Source: Alkalispirochaeta americana (lineage in GTDB: Bacteria > Spirochaetota > Spirochaetia > DSM-27196 > Alkalispirochaetaceae). From it: a stretch of 64,000 nt of DNA. How positions within the stretch are numbered: the first letter of the stretch is position 1; every line of letters starts with the position of its first letter. The notes beneath the pieces were generated by a model. The model had not been told where the DNA came from. It was given only the letters and a program-made list of their open reading frames with translations, and did no database searches. Shown in pieces: positions 9,122-16,669 of the stretch. The DNA lies in assembly GCF_900156105.1 (NCBI RefSeq), contig NZ_FTMS01000013.1, positions 1 to 64,000 on the forward strand, written 5' to 3'. The translations under genes and the position numbers were made by a program.

Positions 9122-10072
9122 CTATTTATTTTCAATCAACACTCTGGCACAATCAAAATCTGTAATTAAAACATTTATATATCTTCCCTTAACTGCTCCC
9201 TTAATTGCTCGAAATTTCTCAATACCTCCCGCTACACCGATAGATATGGGAACTCTACGAAGCTTTGAAAGAACCAGTCCCATTACATGGTTGTCATTTC
9301 TATAAGCAGATGTGTATCCATCAATATTATAAAATTGCATACATATCTCTCCAGCAACATTTTTATTTTTTAATATTTCTATCTCATTATCCTTGAAATA
9401 ACCTGTCTTCGTGATGGAAGAATTATCATTAGGATATCCAATGCCAACGATTGCAAGCTCTACTTTTTCTGCATATTTCATCGCTTTCGCTATGCTTTCT
9501 TCTCGCATCAGATCATCTCGTACCAATTCACTGGAAATTCGTGCCGGAGCCTGCAATGGAATGAATTTGCTCTTATACTTTCTTGACAAACGTTCTGCGA
9601 GACTATTCGAATGTAATTCCATCCGAAGTCGCCCCATGCCACCAATTAGTGGAACAAAAATAACATTCTCTGCCTTTTGCTCCGTGATATGGTCTACAAC
9701 ACTATATAAGGTAGATCCCATGGAAATACCAACAATGCTATTGTCCGTAATCTGATACTCCAGATACCTGGCTGCCGCTTTGCCCAATTTATCTTTCATC
9801 TCTTCTTCTGTTTGGCAAGAATCTACGACCACGACATCCTTGAATTTGTATATGCTTTTTAATTGATTTTCTATTTCCCAATGTTTTACGAGCTCTAGAT
9901 TTGACACCTGAATCTTGACAATTTTCTTTTCTCTAGAAGAACCCAAAAGCCGTGAGACAGTCGGTCTTGAAATATGAAGCATGGCGGCAATCTGTTGTTG
10001 CCCAATATTCTGGTTGTAATACAGATCACACACTTTAATCATCAATCGCACGTCGTCTATCAGTTTCTTCAT
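9122..10072 (-). CDS. SorC-family sugar-binding transcriptional regulator
   Basis: The N-terminus has a helix-turn-helix: YYNQNIGQQQIAAMLHISRP followed by TVSRLLGSSREKKIVKIQV. From about residue 60 the SorC/DeoR effector-binding domain follows, with VGISMGSTLYSVVDHI, FVPLIGGMGRL, VELAIVGIGYP, and the C-terminal GVAGGIEKFRAIKGAVKGRYINVLITD. Members of this family bind a phosphorylated sugar and control adjacent catabolic genes. As first gene of the AT-rich operon it most likely regulates its own promoter and the downstream phosphatase, isomerase, transketolase and kinase genes. It has the same low-GC codon usage as its operon partners. Length (316) is normal. Confidence 0.88.
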   Translation of the reverse strand: MKKLIDDVRLMIKVCDLYYNQNIGQQQIAAMLHISRPTVSRLLGSSREKKIVKIQVSNLELVKHWEIENQLKSIYKFKDVVVVDSCQTEEEMKDKLGKAAARYLEYQITDNSIVGISMGSTLYSVVDHITEQKAENVIFVPLIGGMGRLRMELHSNSLAERLSRKYKSKFIPLQAPARISSELVRDDLMREESIAKAMKYAEKVELAIVGIGYPNDNSSITKTGYFKDNEIEILKNKNVAGEICMQFYNIDGYTSAYRNDNHVMGLVLSKLRRVPISIGVAGGIEKFRAIKGAVKGRYINVLITDFDCARVLIENK

Positions 10073-10092
10073 GTCTTCTCTTTCTTTTTTTA

Positions 10093-10120
10093 ACTATAAC
10101 ATTGCTATACGAATTGTCAA
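10093..10120 (-). promoter_or_regulatory. Sigma-70 promoter of the AT-rich operon
   Basis: On the minus strand TTGACA (10120-10115) and TATAGT (10098-10093) are separated by 16 bases and lie just upstream of the SorC-family regulator start at 10072. This is the best vegetative promoter match for the operon 10072-4140. Confidence 0.6.
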
Positions 10121-10236
10121 CATTTCTTTTTCTTTTTTTCATTAAATCAGGAAAATTCTGGCTTTATTGCTTTTTATGTCTCTTTATTTTTACATTTGTA
10201 TCTTTAGTCTGCTTTAAAAATTAGAACCGTATTGAG

Positions 10237-10462
10237 TTGAAAAAGAGAAGGAGTATCTGCGGGCACTTCTCCAGGGGGTGCCGCGGGTATCTACAGCGTG
10301 ACGGCTACAAGGTATACCAGACCCTTAAGGCAGATTTATCGTTTCCAGCTGGGCATGACGATACTGAAGGATCGTCTGTAGACGTTTTTTACCCCGCAAA
10401 ACCGGAAAATACAGTTCTTCCAAAATGTTTCCAGCGGATTGCCTAGGATATTTTCTTCCACG
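10237..10462. other. Non-coding scar between operon promoter and transposase remnant
   Basis: A 69-codon plus-strand frame (10237-10446) contains RGYLQRDGYKVYQ, loosely like the GYLQTDGY segment of IS66-type transposases, and a minus-strand frame reads like a fragment too. Neither is convincing. I read this stretch as degraded mobile-element DNA at the right border of the acquired operon. Confidence 0.25.
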
Positions 10463-10612
10463 TCACGGCTTGTCTCGGAGGTATACAAAACGTCCGCACC
10501 CCCGATTCAGCGGAATATCCATCGAGGGTAATGTCAGCAGGTCGTCGGTAGCGATCTCCTTTGAGAAGGGTGGTGTACTGAGATTGAAGTGACTGAGCAT
10601 CTCCCGGGTCAT
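10463..10612 (-). pseudogene. Truncated AAA ATPase (ExeA/TniB-type) partner of DDE transposase
   Basis: An ATG overlaps the transposase stop (ATGA) and opens a 49-codon frame beginning MTREMLSHFNLSTPPFSKEI, the typical start of ExeA/TniB-like ATPases that accompany DDE transposases (a short helix, then Phe-Ser-Lys-Glu-Ile). The frame ends at TGA after RDKP, well before any Walker A motif. The helper ATPase is therefore lost by truncation. The start and overlap are sure; the family assignment rests on about 25 residues. Confidence 0.6.
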
Positions 10613-11766
10613 TGTCCACCCCCGGCAAAGGATCGCGAGGCGGAAAGCCCGGCCAGCACGTTGGGATGCTCCACAGAGGAACTCTCCTCAAAGACTTCCG
10701 GGTCAACCTCGCTACGGGTTACTCGGGTATTGTCGTAGGTATTCACGATCCGGCACTCTCCGAAGTCTTTCCCGTCATGGGTGATATGGATTCGCCGTAG
10801 CGAACGATGCGGATCGAAGCGGCACTTCACCTTCCTCCCGATCAGAATCGAGGGGACTTCGTAGAGGGTTCCTGCTATTGTAATCGTGCTGTCCCGGTGC
10901 ACCTTCCGGTATTCCTCGTGGAAAAAGATCGTCTCCAGATCCACCGTTGGATCGATCGTGCGGATGTGCTGTGCCTTTTCAAGCCACGCCTCAAGGGGTG
11001 TTTTCCCGTTCAATCCCCGGTGGGGGTTACGGTGATACTCACTCTCAAGCCAGGTATGAAAGCGGGCGTTGAGATCCGCAAGGCTTTTCAACGAGTCGGT
11101 ATCCATGGGGCGGAGAAACGAATCCCGCACAGTGCGAAAATACCGTTCTATTTTTCCTCGCCCCTGAGGTCGTCCCGGTTTTGAATGCACCAGAAGCACC
11201 TGGAGGCTGTCCAGAATCCGTTTGGTCTGGCTGGAGATGAAGGTGGCTCCGTTATCAACGTAAACCCGGCCGATTCGGCCGTGTGTTGAGAGGATATGCC
11301 GGAGTCCCTGTTCAAAGATCATCGATCGCTCGGTGAATGAGAACTCGCTGTATACGATTCGTCGTGTGGCGTCGTCGATGAAAGCCAGAAGGATCGCTTT
11401 CTCCCGCTTTCCAGTATCATTCGCTACCAAGGGCCCGTGCATGCAGTCTGCCTGTACACATTCCAAGGGGGCGAAGAACTCGAACTTGAGGCTCTTTTCC
11501 CGCACCGCTTCCTGGAGACGCTCATTCCGGCTCATCCCCGCGGCAACAACGATCCGGGAGAGCGAGGAGGAAGAAATCCGCGTGGAAATTCTTCGTTCCT
11601 CCAGAAGCTTCCGGTACACCGCTCCGGCGGTCAGTTTTGGATACTGTGCAAGCTCTTCAAGAAAAGCTGTCTGCTCTTCCGCACTCAACACACGACTGAT
11701 TCCCTGGTCGGCGCGGATCTTGGGCATCAATCCCTCTCTGCCGTATTTTCTGTAGGTGGAAACGGC
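10609..11766 (-). pseudogene. DDE-type integrase/transposase, N-terminus lost
   Basis: The rve-type core is complete. The first Asp is in CVQADCMHG, the second in VYVDNGATFIS, and the Glu in GRGKIERYFRTVRDSF, followed by a Mu-type beta-barrel C-domain. An N-terminal helix-turn-helix should precede this, and reading does continue upstream of the first start codon through VSTYRKYGREGL, but an in-frame TAG follows within three further codons. The DNA-binding N-terminus of roughly 60-80 residues is therefore gone. The break falls exactly at a TGGAAACGGCAAAC motif (11757-11770) that matches the element-end motif, as if deletion joined an internal site to a terminal repeat. Partner ATPase remnant lies downstream. 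Confidence 0.8.
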
Positions 11767-12069
11767 AAACTAAACTAACCAGCGCGGGGAAAACAGGATT
11801 GACCACAATAGGGGTTGCCGTTTCCACTGTGCTTCCGGCTATCGTGGTCGTGGTCGCAGACCTAACGATGACATCGCAATCATTCGGGCATTTATGGCCA
11901 AATCGTTTTTCCAGATTGGACGAGGGGTTGCTGTTTCCATCCCCAGAGAGGGAAAAAGGAAGTGGTCCCTGGCTAATGCCAAGTACCCGTGTCAACAACG
12001 GGTACGTTGTAGCCGGAGTGGTCAATGCTATTTGCCAATACAGTGGTTAAAAGGGGTTGTCGTTTCCAG
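11757..12069. repeat. Spaced transposon-end repeats
   Basis: Three directly oriented copies of a GGGGTTG-YY-GTTTCCA box occur at about 11813-11828, 11922-11937 and 12054-12069, and one inverted copy of its core lies at 11757-11770. Multiple spaced transposase-binding boxes are usual for the ends of elements encoding a DDE transposase plus an ATPase. The box also recurs in inverted form at 947-960 on the far side of the catabolic island. No gene is supported within 11772-12074. Confidence 0.55.
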
Positions 12070-12074
12070 ATCAT

Positions 12075-12758
12075 TCAATCCGCTTCCAGAATTGCCTCCA
12101 GCTCCGACGGGGATACCCGGAAGTGCCCCTTGCCCAGTCGCGTCACACTCCCCTCATCTACCATCTGCCCGAGGCAACGCGAGAGGGCCGGGCGGGTAAC
12201 CCCAAAGAGATCGGCCAGTGTCTCCATCGTGTAGTTGAGCCGGATATCGTCGCCCCCCTGGCGCCGGGCCAGCTCCAGAAAATGACCGGCGATTTTCTGT
12301 CGCATCGATGAAAACTGCACAAGCCTGATCTTCTCGGCCAGAAAGAGAATTTTTTCGCCACCTTCACGCAAAAAATTTTCCAGCACCCCGGGGTACGATG
12401 CCAGCATCAAAAGCGCTTCGGAGCGGGGCAAAGAAAGAATCCCCGTCTCCTCGAGAACGCGCAATTGCACCGGGAAACGCGGATCAGCGGTGAACAGAAC
12501 CGGCCCCGCGAGCATAGCCCCCTGGGTCAGCCTTTCCATAATCAGAACTCCCCTGGGAGCGATCACCTCGGCAGCGATCGTCCCCCGGGCGATCAGCAAG
12601 AGCTTCTCGATCGGATCCCCCATGGTCGCCAGATACTGCCCGGGCAGGTAGCTCGAGAGGGTCCACCGATACTCCCTGGCCAGGCGGGTTCGATCCTCCG
12701 AGTTAAGACCGTGAAAGAGAGGTGCATTCTTCCAGAAAAGGTCAGGAATCCTGTCCAT
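12075..12758 (-). CDS. Crp/Fnr-family transcriptional regulator
   Basis: The protein (227 residues from the preferred ATG, which has GGGAG eight bases upstream) has a cyclic-nucleotide-type beta-roll (about residues 15-120) and a C-terminal winged helix with YTMETLADLFGVTRPALSRC as the recognition region. The four N-terminal cysteines of Fnr are absent, so it is not an oxygen-sensing Fe-S type; it may sense another ligand, e.g. nitric oxide via heme as in HcpR/Dnr types. It is divergent from a 4Fe-4S protein gene with only 63 bases between the start codons, so that gene is the likely target. Family certain, signal unknown. Confidence 0.85.
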   Translation of the reverse strand: MDRIPDLFWKNAPLFHGLNSEDRTRLAREYRWTLSSYLPGQYLATMGDPIEKLLLIARGTIAAEVIAPRGVLIMERLTQGAMLAGPVLFTADPRFPVQLRVLEETGILSLPRSEALLMLASYPGVLENFLREGGEKILFLAEKIRLVQFSSMRQKIAGHFLELARRQGGDDIRLNYTMETLADLFGVTRPALSRCLGQMVDEGSVTRLGKGHFRVSPSELEAILEAD

Positions 12759-12809
12759 AATTCGCTCCCACTGTATCACAGGTTACGGACCGCAGGCGAT
12801 GGCCCGCTG

Positions 12810-12815
12810 TATCCT
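12810..12815 (+). promoter_or_regulatory. -10 element abutting the 4Fe-4S protein start
   Basis: TATCCT ends six bases before the ATG at 12822. No -35 match and no ribosome binding site are visible, which fits activator-dependent transcription of a leaderless mRNA. A short palindrome CTGT-ATC-ACAG lies at 12771-12781 and may be the Crp/Fnr-type regulator's site. Confidence 0.4.
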
Positions 12816-12821
12816 CTCACC

Positions 12822-13688
12822 ATGATGCGAGAAATTATTGAAATCGACGAGGACCTCTGTGTTGGTTGCGGCAACTGTGTCCCCAATTGTCACCAGGGCG
12901 CCCTGCAAATTATCGACGGAAAAGCACGCCTGATATCGGACCTGATGTGCGAGGGGATCGGCGCCTGTGTGGGTCACTGTCCCACAGGGGCCATGACCAT
13001 CGAGAAACGGGAGGCCGAACCCTACGACGAGGAAAAGGTAATGGACAAGATCACCGCAGGCGGCCCCAGGGTGATCAGGGCTCACCTTGAACACCTTCGG
13101 CAACACAACCAGAAGGAGTACCTCGAACAGGCCGAAGCCTATCTGGAAAAGAGGGGAATTCCGAACCCTCTTGCAAATCAGCCCCAGGAGCTTCATGGTC
13201 ACGGCGGCGGCTGCCCCGGGTCGGCAGCTCGCATGTTGCGAAGGGCTCCAGGAAACGAACATCCGGGACCGGTCGCGCCAGCAGGCCAATCCGCTCCCGC
13301 CCAATCAGGCGAACTTCGTCAGTGGCCAGTTCAGCTGCATCTGCTGAACCCGGCAGCGCCCTATCTTCAGGGGGCAGATCTCCTGGTTGCAGCGGATTGT
13401 ACAGCCTATGCGGCAGGGAACTTTCACAGGGATTTTCTCAAAGGAAAGGCTCTGGCAATAGCCTGTCCCAAGCTCGACCAGGGACAGCAGATCTATCTGG
13501 AGAAGCTCGTCCGGATGATCGACGAATCGAGGATCAACACATTGACTGTACTCATTATGGAGGTTCCCTGTTGCAGCGGACTTCTCGCGCTCGCACGGAC
13601 AGCAGCGGGCCAGGCTGAGCGGCGGGTTCCCGTCAAGGCGATCATTCTTTCCCTGGAAGGAGAGATTCAATCGGAAGAATGGATTTGA
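12822..13688 (+). CDS. 4Fe-4S dicluster protein
   Basis: The 288-residue protein starts with a ferredoxin-like domain: CVGCGNCVPNCHQGAL (around residue 13) and CEGIGACVGHCPTGAM (around residue 45), each able to hold one 4Fe-4S cluster. A linker with GHGGGCPGSAARM follows, then a conserved C-terminal domain with DLLVAADCTAYAAGNFHRDF, IACPKLD and VLIMEVPCCSGL, rich in further cysteines. This architecture is found widely in anaerobes next to Crp/Fnr regulators and is presumed to take part in electron transfer or nitrosative/oxidative stress response. The longer open frame upstream (from 12465) lies antisense to the regulator and is not part of it. The ATG follows a -10-like box directly. Confidence 0.85.
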   Translation: MMREIIEIDEDLCVGCGNCVPNCHQGALQIIDGKARLISDLMCEGIGACVGHCPTGAMTIEKREAEPYDEEKVMDKITAGGPRVIRAHLEHLRQHNQKEYLEQAEAYLEKRGIPNPLANQPQELHGHGGGCPGSAARMLRRAPGNEHPGPVAPAGQSAPAQSGELRQWPVQLHLLNPAAPYLQGADLLVAADCTAYAAGNFHRDFLKGKALAIACPKLDQGQQIYLEKLVRMIDESRINTLTVLIMEVPCCSGLLALARTAAGQAERRVPVKAIILSLEGEIQSEEWI

Positions 13689-13897
13689 TCGGCTCTGCGT
13701 GTTTGAGGTTCTGGAGCAGAAGGCGAGTGATCCCGTCGCAGGAGGGCACATATCCATCCTGCGCACGAGAGAATCCATATTATGCTCCCGGCGAGAGCAA
13801 ACCGATCACCCGTACGAAGTGCGGAGACCACGAACATTAAACCGGAAAGGCTGAAACCGAGCAAACCGTTGATATCTACATTGTGCTTTATCCGCAT
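13667..13897 (-). CDS. Small two-helix membrane protein, unknown function
   Basis: A 76-residue product with two hydrophobic segments (about residues 12-27 and 35-53) and a basic, polar tail; no family recognised. The reading frame stays open and protein-like for about 27 codons upstream of the ATG, but I find no conventional start codon there. Its 3' end overlaps the convergent 4Fe-4S gene by 22 bases. It lies 88 bases downstream of the solute-binding protein gene on the same strand and may be co-transcribed. Confidence 0.5.
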   Translation of the reverse strand: MRIKHNVDINGLLGFSLSGLMFVVSALRTGDRFALAGSIIWILSCAGWICALLRRDHSPSAPEPQTRRADQIHSSD

Positions 13898-13985
13898 CGC
13901 CCCACAATGTACCTCAATCCCGAAGCCCGTCTCAACCGGGTAATATGTCCAGAACCCGATGGAAAGGATTCCGATCTCTCAGGGG

Positions 13986-14744
13986 TCAGAATCCATGGCT
14001 CTCCAGAATTCGCTCGAGCGTTCCGTCTGCAGTAATGAGCCGGAGCCCCTCGTTGAAATCGTCCAGCTTGGCCCGGTACTCTGCGGCCCGCCTGGACACA
14101 ACCAGATGTTGCGCCTCGTACTCCAGGACCGGATACATCGCCTCCAGTTCGTCCTGGTAGTCAGGGAAATTCCTGGTGATCAGATACTGTGCCACGACCC
14201 TGTCTATCACGATCAGATCCACCCGCCGGTGATAGACCTTGCGAATATTCAGCTCATCCGTTGCGGCGTCTTCTGTTCGCAGATAGGGGGCCCGGGCAAA
14301 GCTCAGGGGCTTTGCATAGCCCTGGTGGGTCCCGATGCGATACCCTCGCAGATCTTCAAGACTATCAAACGCAACCGGATTGTCTCGCCGTTTGAAAAAG
14401 ACCAGTTCGTTTGGAAGCAGAGGGTCCGAAAAGGCAAACCACTGCTCCCGATCTTTCCGGTGCCACAGGGCAAACATCCCGTCAAAGGAACCCTTTCTGG
14501 TCATCTCCCAACTGCGGGACCAGGGCATGAAGCTGACCTCCACCTCGTAGCCAACCCGCGAATAGGCCGCAACAACAATCTCCGTGATAACGCCCTGGTT
14601 ATCCAGGAACTCTCCAAAATACGGTGGATATTCAGCACTCGCCAACCGGATCTGCCGGTGCTCGGCGTGGCCCTGCACCGGGAAGGGCAGAAAGAGAACA
14701 AACCAGAGCAGTGTCGCTGTGAGAAGTCTGTCCACGCGGTCCAT
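13986..14744 (-). CDS. Periplasmic solute-binding protein, family 3
   Basis: The 252-residue protein has a signal peptide (basic start, hydrophobic LLTATLLWFVLFLPF, cleavage near QGHA) and a type-2 periplasmic binding fold: ASAEYPPYFGEFLDNQGVIT at the N-lobe, then EIVVAAYSRVGYEVEVSFMPW, the second lobe from about residue 115 (DLRGYRIGTHQGYAKP). It resembles amino-acid-binding family 3 proteins. No permease or ATPase gene is adjacent, and proteins of this kind also serve as stand-alone ligand sensors. A similar protein is at 35332-36135. A perfect TATAAT ends six bases before the ATG. Confidence 0.8.
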   Translation of the reverse strand: MDRVDRLLTATLLWFVLFLPFPVQGHAEHRQIRLASAEYPPYFGEFLDNQGVITEIVVAAYSRVGYEVEVSFMPWSRSWEMTRKGSFDGMFALWHRKDREQWFAFSDPLLPNELVFFKRRDNPVAFDSLEDLRGYRIGTHQGYAKPLSFARAPYLRTEDAATDELNIRKVYHRRVDLIVIDRVVAQYLITRNFPDYQDELEAMYPVLEYEAQHLVVSRRAAEYRAKLDDFNEGLRLITADGTLERILESHGF

Positions 14745-14750
14745 GGGGCA

Positions 14751-14756
14751 ATTATA
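14751..14756 (-). promoter_or_regulatory. -10 element (TATAAT) abutting the solute-binding gene
   Basis: TATAAT on the minus strand ends six bases before the ATG at 14744, which would place transcription start at or next to the start codon. No ribosome binding site is possible in that space. The -35 region is weak. Confidence 0.5.
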
Positions 14757-14820
14757 AGCGTTCGCGCAATTTTATTCTAATCAACCCTGTTTTGAGATCC
14801 GGGCTGTTCTCACCGCCCCT

Positions 14821-14854
14821 GGCGCGGGGTACCCGAAGGAACCCCCGCTGTACC
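14821..14854. repeat. REP-like palindromic hairpin, copy 1
   Basis: GCGGGG-TACC-CGAA-GG-AACCCCCGC forms a hairpin with a CGAA-type loop. A second copy with the same core is at 22196-22234. This copy adjoins the point where the rimK remnant loses its 5' end. Confidence 0.55.
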
Positions 14855-14860
14855 TCTCGT

Positions 14861-15601
14861 ATACTGCTTGTTCCCGGCACCGCCTATTTTGCGCTGGCCG
14901 TCATCCGTCATCTGGAACGGCTGGGAGTGCCGACGTTCAACTCGGCCCACAGCATTGAGACCGTCAAGGACAAGCTGTATACACAACAGATTCTGGCCGA
15001 GAACAACATTCCGGTACCGTGAACGATGCTCGTGAAGTTCCCGATCGACGAGCGACTGGTAGAAAAACATATCGGCTATCCTGCAGTAATCAAGACGCTC
15101 TCGGGATCGCAAGGCAAGGGCGTATTCCTCGCGCAGGACCGCAAATCCTGTTCTGATCTGTTTCAGTTGATCGAGGTTACCAACTCCAAGGTCAATATGA
15201 TCATCCAGGAGTTCATCCAGACAAGTTATGGACGGGACCTGAGAGTTTTCACCATCGGAGGGCGCGCCGTGGCGTGTATGGAGCGCTACACCAACGGAGA
15301 GGCCTTTAAGGCAAACTATTCCAGCGGAGGCATGGTCCGCGAATACCCCATGACACCGGAGATCGAATGGCTCGCCGTGGAGGCATCACGGATTCTTGGC
15401 CTGGAGATCGCCGGGGTCGATCTCCTCTTCGATGAAGGACATTTCAAGATTTGCGAGGTAAACAGCTCACCCGGCTTTGACGGGCTGGAGAAGGCCTGCA
15501 CCGTGGATATCGCCAAGGAGGTCTTCCACTACCTGCAGATACGGCTGGGGATGTTTCCCGAACAGCGCGCGGAAAGCGCCACGGCAGATCACACTCCCTA
15601 G
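14861..15601 (+). pseudogene. rimK: RimK-like ATP-grasp ligase, truncated and with in-frame stop
   Basis: The frame matches ribosomal protein S6 glutamate ligase RimK from the middle of the N-terminal domain: AYFALAVIRHLERLGVPTFN, DKLYTQQILAENNIPVP, then after one stop MLVKFPIDE, GSQGKGVFL, FIQTSYGRDLRVFTIGG, and EVNSSPGFDGLEKA with the metal-binding Glu and Asn. Two defects are seen: the first 80-90 residues are missing upstream of about 14870, where a REP-like hairpin lies, and a TGA at 15020-15022 replaces the residue between PVP and TML in one uninterrupted frame. The usual residue there is Lys or Arg, so a single CGA-to-TGA change would explain it. The gene should be dead. Confidence 0.85.
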
Positions 15602-15611
15602 ACAGGCGCTG

Positions 15612-15644
15612 CTCCCTCCCCGGACCCTGCCATCCCGGGGGGAG
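15612..15644. terminator. GC-rich hairpin between convergent genes
   Basis: CTCCCTCCCCGG (15612-15623) pairs with CCCGGGGGGAG (15634-15644). It lies between the rimK remnant and the convergent dapA-family gene and could end transcription from either side, but a T-run is missing. Confidence 0.35.
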
Positions 15645-15668
15645 AGGAGGTGCGGGCATCTCCCGCTG

Positions 15669-16592
15669 TTATGACGGCAAACCCAATTCGTGCCGGAGGG
15701 CGCTCTCCATCCTGATCAGACTGTTGATCTCACGAATCCCGTTCTCATTAAGAACAGCAGCAGAATCCAGCGCCCGGGAACAGGTTTCCATGGGGACCCC
15801 CGTGATGTTGAAATGGTGTTTGGCACTCACCGGGTACGCTCGCGCCTCGATGATGGCCGAAACGGTGAGAAAATCACTGACCTTGCGCGCCAGGCCGGGT
15901 TCCTTCCTGAAATTATCGTACAACCACTTATAGAGATCGATATGGAAGTTCCCCATTACTCCGTTGTACCCATCCGCCCCGGCGATCAGTGAATCGAGCA
16001 ACGTTGCCGTATTGGCATTCAACAAAGCCAGACTGCTGCCTGCCACGGCCTGTATCCTCTCCTGAAGAATCTCCCCGGAACAGCTCACATCCTTCAGAAA
16101 AACCAGTTTCCCCGCATGGGCGGCGTCGCGCAGAAAGGCCGTGTCCAAGAGGCGTAATTTGGGATAGGGACATTCGTACATTCCCAGGGGCACACCCCTG
16201 GTGGCTGCAAAAATTGCCTCCGCTCGCTCCTGAAAAAGCTCTTCCGGTTGATCAGGATCTGCCAAGCGATTGCTTACAAGGACAACCGCATCAACTCCCG
16301 TCTCGGCCATCGCCATAATTTGATCTATCTGTTCGGAAGGATCCTCTGCAGTATGCCCCGAGGCGACAACCTTCACTCGTCCCCCCGCCAGCGATACAAC
16401 AGCTTTGGCAAGCTCCTGTTTCTCGTCCTCGGTAAGAAAGAACATCTCGCTCGATTGACAGACAGCGAAGATACCATCACAGCCACGCTGAATATACCAC
16501 TCCACCAGTCTTTCCACTGCGGGGTAATCGATTCGATTATCCTCCGTAAAGGGAGTTATCATCGTCGGCCAGCAACCCTTGAATTTTTTCAC
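15669..16592 (-). CDS. Dihydrodipicolinate synthase/N-acetylneuraminate lyase family protein
   Basis: The 307-residue TIM-barrel class I aldolase has the family landmarks: GCWPTMITPF at the N-terminus, GCDGIFAVCQSSEMFFLTEDEK replacing the usual GTTGE-type loop, the catalytic Tyr in GMYECPYP, and the Schiff-base Lys in LVFLKDVSCSG. The substrate loop GCDGIFAVCQSSE is unlike lysine-pathway DapA and closer to sugar-acid or hydroxyproline-type members. As last gene of the GntR-TRAP operon it most likely cleaves or dehydrates the acid imported by DctPQM. Candidates are N-acetylneuraminate, a 2-keto-3-deoxy sugar acid or a hydroxyproline derivative; the sequence alone does not decide. Confidence 0.85.
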   Translation of the reverse strand: MKKFKGCWPTMITPFTEDNRIDYPAVERLVEWYIQRGCDGIFAVCQSSEMFFLTEDEKQELAKAVVSLAGGRVKVVASGHTAEDPSEQIDQIMAMAETGVDAVVLVSNRLADPDQPEELFQERAEAIFAATRGVPLGMYECPYPKLRLLDTAFLRDAAHAGKLVFLKDVSCSGEILQERIQAVAGSSLALLNANTATLLDSLIAGADGYNGVMGNFHIDLYKWLYDNFRKEPGLARKVSDFLTVSAIIEARAYPVSAKHHFNITGVPMETCSRALDSAAVLNENGIREINSLIRMESALRHELGLPS

Positions 16593-16669
16593 AGAGATTC
16601 TCCTCTAAGAACGTTAAAATCAGTCTGCACAAAAATGCGAATATTATGATGATTTCCAGAATATTCCGC

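Noticed and set aside
10237-10446. IS66-type transposase fragment
   Set aside because: Only about a dozen residues resemble IS66, and the rest does not follow the family. Listed as a scar only.
160-10470. Shared CGTCACGGCT at 160-169 and 10461-10470 as IS4 ends
   Set aside because: The match is 10 bases with partial extension; not enough to claim that both borders carry ends of the same IS4 copy.
12465-12821. N-terminal extension of the 4Fe-4S protein
   Set aside because: The extended frame is antisense to the Crp/Fnr gene and has no ferredoxin-like content before the MMREIIEID start.
15020-15022. TGA in rimK as a selenocysteine codon
   Set aside because: The usual residue there is Lys/Arg, not Cys, no suitable hairpin follows, and the gene also lacks its 5' end.
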